Source: RUG100 sp963542695
Lineage (GTDB): Bacteria; Bacillota; Clostridia; Peptostreptococcales; Anaerovoracaceae
Direction: 5' to 3'
Length of the DNA: 64,000 nucleotides
Assembly (NCBI GenBank): GCA_963542695.1
Contig: CAUTYX010000001.1
Coordinates: 62,001-126,000 of the forward strand
Made by a program: the position numbers and the translations under genes
Shown: positions 42,123-50,297 of the stretch, piece by piece
How positions within the stretch are numbered: the stretch's first letter is position 1
Layout of the letters: each line of letters opens with the position of its first letter
Notes under the pieces: generated by a model
Database searches by the model: none
Told to the model about the DNA's origin: nothing
The model's input: the letters and a program-made list of their open reading frames with translations, nothing else

Positions 42123-43631
42123 CTAGAGTAACCGGGTGTCCAAATCGTGATACCGGCTGAGGAATTCCTTTAGAATTTTGGCGATCTCCTTGGTGCCACC
42201 TTCTTTGTCAGACTGGATATTCAGAGGCATCAAAGGTTCGTGCAGGGATTTTCGCAGCAGGCACCATCCATCCGGGAAGGAAATGCGAACGCCCTCGTAG
42301 TTGGGATCTGCCAATTGGAATCCTTTATCAATCGCCCAATCTTCTACCTCTTTCAGCAGTGCGTCGCCGAATTCTTGGTATTCCTCGCAGGTGATTTTCA
42401 TGCGAATTTCCCGGCTTTCCTTTGGAAGCACCAGAGAATCCAGCAGTTGGTCAATGGTTTTGCCCTCTGCTGCCAGCTGGGCGGCACGAATGACTATTTT
42501 TGTAGCCAGATACGCGCCATCATCTAGGAAATAGTTTTCTTTCATGGCAGCATGGCCGGACGTTTCAATGGCCAGCTGACAATCGACTCCCTTTTCATTG
42601 AGTTCGATGGCCTTGTTTATGACATTTTTGTAGCCTCTCCGATAGCGGAAATGATTCAGCTGCAGGATGCCTTCTAAGAATTCTGTCAAATGGTCGCTGG
42701 TGATACTGTCAGTCACAACAGTGGTACCGGGATAATCGGTGGCTACCAAAGCGGCAGCAAGAGCGACAATGCTGTCATGGTTAATAGGGCGGCCCAGTTT
42801 GTCTACCGCACCGGAGCGATCTACATCCGTATCGAAAATCAGTCCCAAATCGCAATTGGTCTTTTGAACTTGCTCTACTAAATCGGCAATGGCATCGTTG
42901 TTTTCCGGGTTTGGAATGTGGTTGGGAAAGCTGCCGTCCGGTTCCAGATATTTGCTGGCGCTAATGTCTGCCCCCAGGGGATCCAGTACATTGGTAGCAT
43001 AAAATCCACCGCATCCATTTCCGGCATCCACGGCAATTTTTAAACAAGATAACGGCAAGTTGTCCTCTCTTTGAGGCAGTGCATCTGCGATAATTTTCCG
43101 TAAATGAGAGCCGTACAAGGTCATTAGAGAGGGATCGCTGGGAGTTATGGCAGAAGGATCCACTTGGATGTCTTCTGAGATCCGGGCAGCCAGCTTTAAT
43201 ATTTCTGTAATGTCTTCTTTCTGTAATCCGCCATTTTTGTCAAAAAACTTGAATCCGTTGCGGTTCCATGGCAGGTGACTGGCGGTAATCATAATGGTGC
43301 CATGGCAGGCGAATTCCGGGAAAATTGTGGCCATAAACATGGCCGGCGTTGTGGCAAGGCCGCAGTCGGTAATATAGGCGCCGGTGCTTTCTACTCCGGC
43401 AATAAAAGCTTCTTTTAAGGCGGGGCCACTATTGCGGGAATCTCTGCCAATAGCTAGGCGCAAATCTTGTGATGGAAGCCCCAGAGTTTTGCCAAGCCAC
43501 CGGGCAAATCCAAGACCGATGGCGCCGGCTTCTTTGGTGGTTAAGGTTACGTCTTCGCCGGGGATTCCCTCCAAAGCAATTCCTCGTATATCGCTGCCAT
43601 TTTGTAGTTTGCTGTACTTTTCGCTGTTCAT
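42123..43631 (-). CDS. phosphomannomutase/phosphoglucomutase family protein
   Basis: 502 residues from the ATG at 43631 (AAGGAG ten bases upstream; a GTG three codons earlier sits too close to the SD). Alpha-D-phosphohexomutase signatures: the phosphoserine loop TASHLPWNRNGFKFF, the metal loop IFDTDVDRSGAVD and the sugar-binding AIETSGHAAMKENYFLDDGAY. It interconverts hexose-6- and hexose-1-phosphates; the exact sugar is not determinable. Cotranscribed with nnrE. Confidence 0.9.
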   Translation of the reverse strand: MNSEKYSKLQNGSDIRGIALEGIPGEDVTLTTKEAGAIGLGFARWLGKTLGLPSQDLRLAIGRDSRNSGPALKEAFIAGVESTGAYITDCGLATTPAMFMATIFPEFACHGTIMITASHLPWNRNGFKFFDKNGGLQKEDITEILKLAARISEDIQVDPSAITPSDPSLMTLYGSHLRKIIADALPQREDNLPLSCLKIAVDAGNGCGGFYATNVLDPLGADISASKYLEPDGSFPNHIPNPENNDAIADLVEQVQKTNCDLGLIFDTDVDRSGAVDKLGRPINHDSIVALAAALVATDYPGTTVVTDSITSDHLTEFLEGILQLNHFRYRRGYKNVINKAIELNEKGVDCQLAIETSGHAAMKENYFLDDGAYLATKIVIRAAQLAAEGKTIDQLLDSLVLPKESREIRMKITCEEYQEFGDALLKEVEDWAIDKGFQLADPNYEGVRISFPDGWCLLRKSLHEPLMPLNIQSDKEGGTKEIAKILKEFLSRYHDLDTRLL

Positions 43632-43757
43632 ATATAACACGCTCCTTATTTGTCATAGGTTGCTAGCTCTAAGTATATCAGAAAACACAAGGAAACAAAA
43701 ACCAAGAAAGACCTTTGCCAAAGTCTGTGAATGTGGTATCCTATCAAAGGATGATGT

Positions 43758-43833
43758 GACCCCGTAGCTCAGGGGACAGAGCACTGCTCTCCGAAGGCAG
43801 GTGTCGGACGTTCGAATCGTCTCGGGGTCACCA
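43758..43833 (+). tRNA. tRNA-Arg(CCG)
   Basis: GACCCCG pairs with CGGGGTC, A73 and encoded CCA. The anticodon loop CTCCGAA between CTGCT and GGCAG gives anticodon CCG, arginine. T arm ACGTTCGAATCGT. Confidence 0.95.
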
Positions 43834-43837
43834 TGAT

Positions 43838-43884
43838 AAAAACGGATTGAACCACTGAATATCAGTAGTTCAATCCGTTTTTAT
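43838..43884 (+). terminator. intrinsic terminator after tRNA-Arg
   Basis: A 15-base perfect stem (43838-43852 with 43868-43882) with inner ACTGA/TCAGT pairs and flanking A and T tracts. Confidence 0.92.
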
Positions 43885-43970
43885 TGCTTTTTTACGTATG
43901 CCTATTTAGATAATGTGTCTAAATGTGTATATCTGAGATTCTATGTGTTGTCTAAAGTGTTTGGTTTAGG

Positions 43971-44387
43971 TTAATTTTCGTAGACGATTTCGTAATCAAC
44001 CGCATAGTCGTAAATCAAGTCGGGGTTTTCCGCCAGCATTTCTTCTATTTCCTCTTCGGTATAGCCTTCCCCCAGCAAGTCTTGGGTCAAGAGATCCTGG
44101 GCGGTTTCCAGGTCATAATTATTATCACCGGTCGGTGTCGACTCTTCGCTGGCAGTGATAATCTCGCCGCTTTCCTCAGCTACTTTCGCTGCCATTTTTT
44201 CTGCAGTCGCAGCCTCTTTTGCGGCCTTTTTCGTATTGGTTTTTTCGTCACTTTTTGCATCGTTTACTTGTTCTACTTTTGCATTTTCAGAATCGGTATT
44301 CCCCTTTGATTCCTCCTTGGTACAACCGGAAAAGGATAAGGATACCACGAGTATGATAGCCAGTAGAATGCCATAATATTTTTTCAT
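43971..44387 (-). CDS. small acidic lipoprotein, unknown
   Basis: 138 residues from the ATG at 44387, eight bases after GGAG. A lipoprotein signal peptide ends in the lipobox LSFSGC. The mature part has an Ala/Lys/Glu helical stretch (KKAAKEAATAEKMAAKVAEES) and an acidic C-terminus (LTQDLLGEGYTEEEIEEML, DYEIVYEN). I do not recognise a family. Monocistronic, convergent with the tRNA-Arg terminator. Confidence 0.7.
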   Translation of the reverse strand: MKKYYGILLAIILVVSLSFSGCTKEESKGNTDSENAKVEQVNDAKSDEKTNTKKAAKEAATAEKMAAKVAEESGEIITASEESTPTGDNNYDLETAQDLLTQDLLGEGYTEEEIEEMLAENPDLIYDYAVDYEIVYEN

Positions 44388-44553
44388 TTTCACATCTCCA
44401 TTTCTCCATAGGCTTTATCAGATTTGCCTTCATCAGCATTTCATAATCCGCTAAAGTTCTTTCCTATAAAGATAATTTACCACAGAGTCAGTGAAAAAAC
44501 AATTGTGGAGAACAAATGCACGTAGTGAAAATGAGAATTTTTTGTAAACAGTG

Positions 44554-44583
44554 TTGAAATAAATGGGGGGGGTAGGCTAATAT
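44554..44583 (+). promoter_or_regulatory. promoter with a G8 tract in the spacer
   Basis: TTGAAA (44554-44559) and TAATAT (44578-44583) are separated by 18 bases that include eight consecutive G residues (44565-44572). Gain or loss of one G would change the spacer to 17 or 19, a known mechanism for phase-variable promoters. Confidence 0.5.
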
Positions 44584-44673
44584 AAATATGAGTGTAGCGT
44601 AAATTTTTTAATAAGTTGTACTTTATGAGAAAATGCCATAGAGAATATCAACTTACAAAACGAGGAGGATGAC

Positions 44674-46301
44674 ATGAGAAAAAAACGAAGTGTGCTGAGT
44701 ATCGTAGTGGCGGTTGTGATGACTATTGCCATGATGCCGGCTTCTGCATTTGCTTCCACCAACCTGGATGGAATGACGGAGATGCAGAAGGAGGCGGTAC
44801 CAGTAGTTATCTTTCACTATCTGAAGAAGATGAAAAAATGGTTATTCCTACTTACCTGAATAGCTTCTTTGATACTAGTGCTGTGAAATGGGCCGAGACA
44901 TGGATTGGAGACTTTCAAGAACATACTCTTCTGTTCCCCCATGCCGGAATTCGCAGCGAATCAGATAACGATACGGTCAAGAACCTCATTGAGAATGAAG
45001 ATGTAGCGCTTATGTATATGAGTTTGTATGCCTTGGATAAGCATAAGGAAACACCGGCTTATGACTATTGGAAAGGCGGAAAAATCTGGAATCCGTATAA
45101 CTTTGATTTAAAAAATGACATAATTTATGAGCAGGTAGATTTTGAGTCAGAAGATGGTCCAAAAGTTACTGATGAAAAGGTGGACTACAACATCTATGGC
45201 GATTTAATAGAACGAGGAGGTTCCAGTACAGAGGTTGCTACCCATGAAATCGGTGATCGCATTAATCTGGACTTTTCAGTGGATTTGGAACTATGCCGGA
45301 AAATGTTAAACACCATGTTGCTTTCTAGTATTAACTCTGAATTCCCGGCGCAGGAACTGATGAAGCGGAATATGCCGGAAACGGGATTGATGGCAATCGA
45401 TGCGGAATTGGTATATGTGCTGGACTTGCCAAAAGGACTGGAAAGTGATGGAACCACTACCTTTACCATCGATGGATTAGAGGGATTTTCTGTTACAACA
45501 GCAGAAGAAAATGATGGAAGCCGTTTGGTACTGCGGGTGCGCAAAGACCAAAATGATAAGGGCTATGATACCTTGAAAGAGACATATGCTAAAATTCAGA
45601 ATGTCCATGCTGCAACCATGAAAATTGACGGCTTGCGAGTAACGAATAAAGCTCCGATAGACACTAACTTAACGGCAACTGGCTATGCGTATGGAGCCTA
45701 TGATCAGGTGTGGTGCAGCGATAATGATACCATTATCAACAAAGATTGTAGTGCGGTTAGAGACAATAATGCCCATCAGTTTGGTAGAACGCCAAGCGTC
45801 TTTGCAGCAAAACAAAGTGTGAGCGGTCGTGATGTAACGGCGGATGCGGAAAAACCAAATTTGATTACCTATACCTTCAAAGTGAAAAAGTCTGTTGCTC
45901 CACCGATTGCCAAAAAATACAAATTGACCTTTGTGGCCAACGGTGGAAAAAAGATTGCCACAAAGTCCTTTAAAGCCGGAACAAAGGTGGATTTGAATAA
46001 ATATTCAACAAGAAAGGGCGGCAATGTGTTTGGCGGCTGGTACACGGATAAACAACTGAAAAAGAAGGCCGCTAGTGTGAAGATGACCGGAAAAGTCATT
46101 AGCTTCCATGGTCGTAGTCCGATTCAAAAGGGACATGCACCGAAACTCCGCTTTGTTACAGAAAATGAGGCTATTGCTAAATTTACTGTAAAAAGCAGTA
46201 ACAAGGCCGGTGTTCTAAAGGGCATCGACAAAGGTACTTGCTATGTATATACCTGTGGTGTCAACGGCTCTTGGGTGAAAACAAAGGTGACTGTAAAATA
46301 A
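44674..46301 (+). pseudogene. secreted repeat-containing surface protein, disrupted by a frameshift
   Basis: The ATG at 44674 (cgaggaggatgac upstream) encodes a signal peptide ending ASAFAST, then the frame closes at 44859. The mature protein continues in another frame to 46301. Adding one base near 44770-44773 gives STNLDGNDGDAEGGGTSSYL and restores one frame, so a single-base deletion is likely. The C-terminal part has a Listeria-Bacteroides-type repeat (KLTFVANGGKKIATKSFKAG, FGGWYTDKQLKKKA, about 45921-46080) and a Big_2-like end. No sorting signal is seen. A sequencing error or programmed frameshift cannot be excluded. Confidence 0.7.
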
Positions 46302-46533
46302 GAGCAATATCCTTGCAAAATAGAAACAATCCCTGTTTTGATCCAGTAAACCCTTTTGACTGAGTAATCCTTTTCCGCGGAAAACATTTTTTAAGAAAAG
46401 TACGGAGCTTTTCCGAAGTTTTGACGAAATTACAAAAAGTGCGAAAACTTTCCGTGGTTTTACTAAAATCGAAAAAAGTACGGAAGGGAAAACGATATAA
46501 TTTTTAGTTGAGGAAAGATGTAGAGATGCAAAT

Positions 46534-46569
46534 GAAGGGAACTGGGGCGATTTGATCCCAGTTCCCTTC
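46534..46569. repeat. perfect 13-bp hairpin A
   Basis: GAAGGGAACTGGG (46534-46546), ten-base loop, exact complement at 46557-46569. No T tract on the plus strand. Confidence 0.75.
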
Positions 46570-46589
46570 TATATAGGCTAAGAAAAGAG

Positions 46590-46627
46590 ACTGTTTTGTT
46601 CTGAGAAACATGCCAGAACAAAACAGT
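46590..46627. repeat. perfect 14-bp hairpin B
   Basis: ACTGTTTTGTTCTG (46590-46603), ten-base loop, exact complement at 46614-46627. Same loop length as hairpin A, unrelated stem sequence. Confidence 0.75.
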
Positions 46628-46863
46628 TCGGGGTTTAAGGATTGAAGGCTTCCGCGGTTTTGTGAAAAGATAAAAAAGTGCGGAAGCAATCCGTACGGTT
46701 GTCGATTTGGGATAAAAGTGCGGAATTTTTCCGTAGTTTTAATGGAATTACAAAAACTGCGGATACTTTTCCAAAATATTCCGCAGTTTTATTAAAAGTA
46801 GAAAAAAGCGAGGATCGACGGTGACTGTGCTAGCAAAAACATAGGGCAGTCAGTAATCATAGC

Positions 46864-47658
46864 TTATAGACAAATATCCTTGTTGAGGCTGCCTTGTTCA
46901 TACCCGGCCAAGTCCAAAGAAACATGGTTGAAGCCGGCCTGACGTATCTGGTGGTTAATTTTTTCTATTACATCTTTGTCAAAGAATTTAGGAAGTTCTT
47001 CTTTAGCCACTTCGATTCGGGCAACGGAGCCATGGTGACGGACGCGAACCTGCAGGAACCCTAATTGATGTAAAATTGTTTCTGCGCGATATACGGCGTG
47101 AAGCTTCTCTGCAGTGATGGTACTGCCGTAAGGAATGCGACTTGCCAGACAGGCACAAGGCGGCTCGCTCCAAAGAGGTTCGTTCATAGCAATGAGTCCG
47201 GTACGAATATCTTGTTTTGTAAAGCCGGCATCCAGGAGAGGACTAACGATATCCAGCTCGTGGAGTGCCTTTTGTCCCGGCCGATAATCGTCTAAATCAT
47301 CTAAATTAGAGCCGTCGGCAATGGGTATATCCCCCAGAGACTGCTGGATAAGCTGGAAGATGCTTTTTTTACAAAGATAGCAGCGGTTTGGCGGATTGTG
47401 TGAAAAGCTGTCGGTGAGTTCTTCGTCCATATGAAGCATAAGGTGAGGAATGCCGTGTTTTGTACAAAACTCTTTGGCTCTATCCGTTTCATCCGGCGAA
47501 AAATAAGAACCGACTACGGTTACAGCCAAGGCTTTGATGTCCAGCACTTGGAAGGCGGACAGCAGCAAGAATGCACTATCCACGCCACCTGAAAAAGCAA
47601 CGGCCAAGCGGTTATAAGTGGCTAGCTGCTCTTGGAGAAATTTCAATTTTTTTTGCAC
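46864..47658 (-). CDS. larE: ATP-dependent sacrificial sulfur transferase LarE
   Basis: 264 residues from a GTG at 47658, seven bases after AAGGAAG; the open frame continues upstream but has no RBS there. The PP-loop is AFSGGVDSAF. The sulfur-donating cysteine region reads EPPCACLASRIPYG, two cysteines where the best known LarE has one, and NRCYLCKK is also present. LarE builds the nickel-pincer nucleotide cofactor of lactate racemase and relatives, sulfurating the LarB product. larA, larB and larC are not nearby, so the cofactor's client enzyme is unknown. Confidence 0.88.
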   Translation of the reverse strand: MQKKLKFLQEQLATYNRLAVAFSGGVDSAFLLLSAFQVLDIKALAVTVVGSYFSPDETDRAKEFCTKHGIPHLMLHMDEELTDSFSHNPPNRCYLCKKSIFQLIQQSLGDIPIADGSNLDDLDDYRPGQKALHELDIVSPLLDAGFTKQDIRTGLIAMNEPLWSEPPCACLASRIPYGSTITAEKLHAVYRAETILHQLGFLQVRVRHHGSVARIEVAKEELPKFFDKDVIEKINHQIRQAGFNHVSLDLAGYEQGSLNKDICL

Positions 47659-47788
47659 GATATACTTCCTTCTTTCACGAATCACGATAATACATAAAAT
47701 AGCGGCCCTTAGTGTAGCAAACACCAAAGTTAAAAGCAAAATCTGTTGTCTTTTCTTTCGGGCTAGCCGGGAGTTGCACTTGCATCGC

Positions 47789-47803
47789 TGCACGATTCGT
47801 GCA
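47789..47803. promoter_or_regulatory. perfect 15-bp palindrome, candidate enhancer-binding site
   Basis: TGCACGATTCGTGCA with further TGCAC half sites on both sides (47774-47815). It lies about 225 bases upstream of the sigma-54 promoter, the usual distance for a bacterial enhancer-binding protein site. Confidence 0.5.
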
Positions 47804-48023
47804 AAAATGCACGGCACGGCGTGTTCCCAAATGTCTTCTTTTAAGATATTTGCTTATCTATTACAGTAATTCCCCATAAAAACAGCGAAGAAACAAAAAT
47901 TAATATATTTATGGATAGAGCGGAGAATTTGCACAGAAACAGCATAGGAATGCCCGTATGAAATAGATGGCCGTTGACATTGCATTTGTTTAATAGAATT
48001 GCTTTCCTGAGTTGCCGGAGATG

Positions 48024-48038
48024 TGGCACAAGTTTTGC
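48024..48038 (+). promoter_or_regulatory. sigma-54 (-24/-12) promoter of the aldehyde dehydrogenase gene
   Basis: TGGCAC-A-AGTT-TTGC matches the sigma-54 consensus TGGCACrnnnnTTGC at every defined position. It is embraced by a ten-base inverted repeat (48010-48019 and 48075-48084, AGTTGCCGGA/TCCGGCAACT). The rest of 47659-48240 holds no gene. Confidence 0.65.
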
Positions 48039-48287
48039 GTTATTATTTACATTACAAATAAATGTGATGTTATTTCCGGCAACTTGAGGGATGAAACCCT
48101 CGATTTGTAAAAAAACAGAAAAGCTAGAGAGCAAACTAGTTATATGTTGGCGAAATAAACACATTGGTTAGCATGATAATCAAAAAAATGAATAGAATCC
48201 CCCTTTTCAATTCATTGAATTATGGTAGTATATGTATACAAGGTAGATACCTATAAGTGGATGTACTGTGCCTATGACACTACGAAG

Positions 48288-48463
48288 GGAAGACTTGCTA
48301 GAGAGCCGAAGTTGCAGCAGTTACGGCCAATAGCGGCTTCGTTGTAGAAAGGAACAAGGTCTTCCGTGATGCTTGTAGCCTGCCAGAAAAGGGCTGTCGG
48401 TAAGGCAAAGCTAAACCGACTGACAAGGCAGAGGAAACGCTGCTACACTCGGTCTATTTTTTT
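48288..48463 (+). promoter_or_regulatory. long structured leader with mutually exclusive stems and a terminator
   Basis: GGAAGACTTG (48288-48297) pairs with 48355-48365 to close a first domain. Then CTGCC (48380-48384) and GTCGGT (48396-48401) can pair with GGCAG (48427-48431) and ACCGAC (48415-48420). Alternatively those same two segments pair with CTGCT (48440-48444) and TCGGT (48449-48453), making a hairpin followed by T7 (48457-48463). This is a two-state attenuator layout. I could not match it to cobalamin, lysine, glycine, T-box or other known leaders. Confidence 0.6.
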
Positions 48464-48558
48464 CAAGGAAAGTATCCTTGGAGAAAGCAACATTGTACGT
48501 AACGGCAAAAGCCGTCAACGGTAAATGACTAGCGGCAAAGAGAAAGGAGAAATTAAAA

Positions 48559-49926
48559 ATGGAACTCACAATTGCTGAATACGTCGAAAGAGCAAGAAAA
48601 GCACAAGAACAGATCAAAGATTATACACAGGAACAGGTAGACGAACTTTGCTTTGAAGCAGCAAAGATTATCTACAAGAATGCTGAGTCTTTGGCTGAGC
48701 AGGCAGTTGAAGAAACTGGCTTCGGAAGCGTAGAAGACAAAATTGGTAAGAACACAGATACTCCGGCTATGTTCTGGGATTATCTGAAAGACAAGAAGAC
48801 TGTTGGCATCATCAGCAGAGATGAAAAGACCGGAACAACTAAGATTGCTCACCCAATCGGTGTTATCGGACTGATCACTCCGGCTACTAACCCAACAGTA
48901 ACTCCTCTAGGTAACTTCATGCACGTTATCAAGGGAAAGAATGCCGGTATCGTATCTGCAGCTCCTAGAGCTAAGAACACAACAGGAAGAACTGTTGCTC
49001 TCATTAGAGAAGCTTTGAAAAACTGTGGTGCACCGGAAGATTTGATCCAGATGGTAGAAGGACCTACATTGGCAAGATCCCAGGAATTGATGGAAACAGC
49101 TGACCTGGTAATCGCTACAGGTTCCTCCGGTCTGACAAAGGCTGCTTACTCCAGCGGAACACCTGCTTATGGCGTAGGCCCCGGAAACCCACCGGTAATC
49201 CTGGACGACGATTTCGATATTAACGAAGCTGCTGCTATCACAAAGGTAGCTGTAGGAAGCGACAACGGTATTCTCTGTGACGGAGATAACCAGTTGCTGT
49301 ATCCACAGGGTAAGACCAAGGAACTGTATGATGCATTTGCAAAAGAAGGCATCGTTATCTTTGATGACAAGGCTGACATCGACAAACTGCGTAGTGTTCT
49401 CTTTACAGAAGAACGCAAAATCAACCCGGGAATCATCGGTAAGGATGCAGCAGTAATTGCTTCTGCAGCCGGCATCAACATTCCTGCTGATACAAAGGTT
49501 ATTGCTATTGCACAGGATGGCATTGACGGGGAAGAAGTTCTTAACAAAGAAATCATGGGACCTGTTGTTATCCTGAAAACATACGATACATTTGAAAATG
49601 CTATCGATATGGCAGTAGCTAACATGGTTGAATCCGGTGGTATCGGTCACACAGCCGGTATCCTGAGCCACAACCAGGATCACATTGATGCTGCTATCCG
49701 CAAGCTGCCTGTAGCCAGAGTGCTGATTAACCAGCCTACTCCAGACGCTTGGGGACCAACAACAAACTCCCTGTCTCCTGCAGTATCTGAATCTTGCGGA
49801 ACATGGGGTAACAACACAAACATTGAAAGTGCTAACGTTGACTACATTCACATGATTAACATTTCCACAGCTGTAACACCTTTGGACGTAGAAGTTCCGG
49901 ATGCAGCTAAGATGTTTGCTGACTAA
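48559..49926 (+). CDS. CoA-acylating aldehyde dehydrogenase (SucD/SauS/EutE type)
   Basis: 455 residues, RBS gaaaggag. The family Rossmann and catalytic parts are present: GVIGLITPATNPTVTPLGN, GTPAYGVGPGNPPVILD and the catalytic C240 in SDNGILCDGDNQ, aligning with DNGTICASEQ of SucD/AdhE-type enzymes. It should interconvert an aldehyde plus CoA and acyl-CoA with NAD(P). The substrate (succinate semialdehyde, sulfoacetaldehyde, butyraldehyde) is not decidable. Codon bias matches the acd-etf operon, suggesting high expression. A sigma-54 promoter and attenuator-like leader precede it; monocistronic. Confidence 0.85.
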   Translation: MELTIAEYVERARKAQEQIKDYTQEQVDELCFEAAKIIYKNAESLAEQAVEETGFGSVEDKIGKNTDTPAMFWDYLKDKKTVGIISRDEKTGTTKIAHPIGVIGLITPATNPTVTPLGNFMHVIKGKNAGIVSAAPRAKNTTGRTVALIREALKNCGAPEDLIQMVEGPTLARSQELMETADLVIATGSSGLTKAAYSSGTPAYGVGPGNPPVILDDDFDINEAAAITKVAVGSDNGILCDGDNQLLYPQGKTKELYDAFAKEGIVIFDDKADIDKLRSVLFTEERKINPGIIGKDAAVIASAAGINIPADTKVIAIAQDGIDGEEVLNKEIMGPVVILKTYDTFENAIDMAVANMVESGGIGHTAGILSHNQDHIDAAIRKLPVARVLINQPTPDAWGPTTNSLSPAVSESCGTWGNNTNIESANVDYIHMINISTAVTPLDVEVPDAAKMFAD

Positions 49927-50191
49927 GAGCCAACTCTTATTCCAGGGTTCGGAAGATTAGATTCGACATCCGACAAGGCAGTCGCTGCTTTCCCAGAGAA
50001 CGGCGACTGCCGGATCGGATTGAAATAAAGAAGGCAGGCCGCCAAGAGAGGACCTTGCCGGACTAATTTTATTAAGACCCACTCTTTAATAGAAATCAAA
50101 TGCTGAGAAAACCATTGTATTGATAGTGAATAGGTACATGTGGAGGATATGAATCTGTTTGGACATGGTCCAGTAAATTGATTTCGAGCCA

Positions 50192-50220
50192 GATGCGACT
50201 TTGCCCAGTCGCATCTTTTT
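50192..50220 (+). terminator. intrinsic terminator, plus strand
   Basis: GATGCGACT (50192-50200) pairs with AGTCGCATC (50207-50215), then TTTTT. Likely ends the aldehyde dehydrogenase transcript. Confidence 0.85.
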
Positions 50221-50267
50221 ATGGATAAAAGCGACTTTGTCTGGTCGCATCGTTTTCTGCAAAAGAA

Positions 50268-50290
50268 AACCTCGCAGCGAATGCGAGGTT
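50268..50290 (-). terminator. intrinsic terminator of birA, minus strand
   Basis: AACCTCGCA (50268-50276) and TGCGAGGTT (50282-50290); on the minus strand a TTTTCTTTT stretch follows. Confidence 0.85.
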
Positions 50291-50297
50291 AATTTTC

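Larger units (their letters stand above)
46371..46814. repeat. array of seven imperfect palindromic repeats of about 38 bases
   Basis: Units at about 46371-46406, 46409-46448, 46449-46485, 46649-46686, 46689-46725, 46727-46763 and 46778-46814. Consensus: TTCCGyrGTTTT, a 10-13 base middle, then AAAAAAGTGCGGAA. The ends are inverted complements (TTCCGC.../...GCGGAA), so each unit can fold as a hairpin. Spacing is 38-40 bases within a cluster, except 51 for the last. No match elsewhere in the window. Confidence 0.75.
46302..46863. other. 562-base intergenic region dense in hairpins
   Basis: No plausible gene. It contains seven imperfect palindromic units (46371-46814) in two clusters, between which lie two perfect hairpins (46534-46569 and 46590-46627). 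See the separate entries. Confidence 0.7.
49927..50297. other. intergenic region with a large hairpin and two terminators
   Basis: No gene is supported. ATCCGA + GGCAGTCGC (49968-49985) pairs with GCGACTGCC + TCGGAT (50003-50020), a strong hairpin without T tract. Two terminators follow near 50192 and 50268. The GCGACT motif recurs (50192-50250). Confidence 0.6.

Noticed and set aside
44833..44842. Programmed -1 frameshift at the A6 tract joining the surface protein frames
   Set aside because: The heptamer G-AAA-AAA does not fit the slippery rule well, and the other frame upstream of it reads as a natural sequence, so a base deletion near 44770 explains it better.
46371..46814. CRISPR array
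   Set aside because: Units are divergent palindromes with almost no spacers, and no cas genes are present.
48240..48558. Known riboswitch (cobalamin, lysine, glycine, T-box, M-box, c-di-GMP)
   Set aside because: None of the conserved core sequences I know for these classes is present, although short look-alikes such as GGGCTGTC and GCCGAAG occur.
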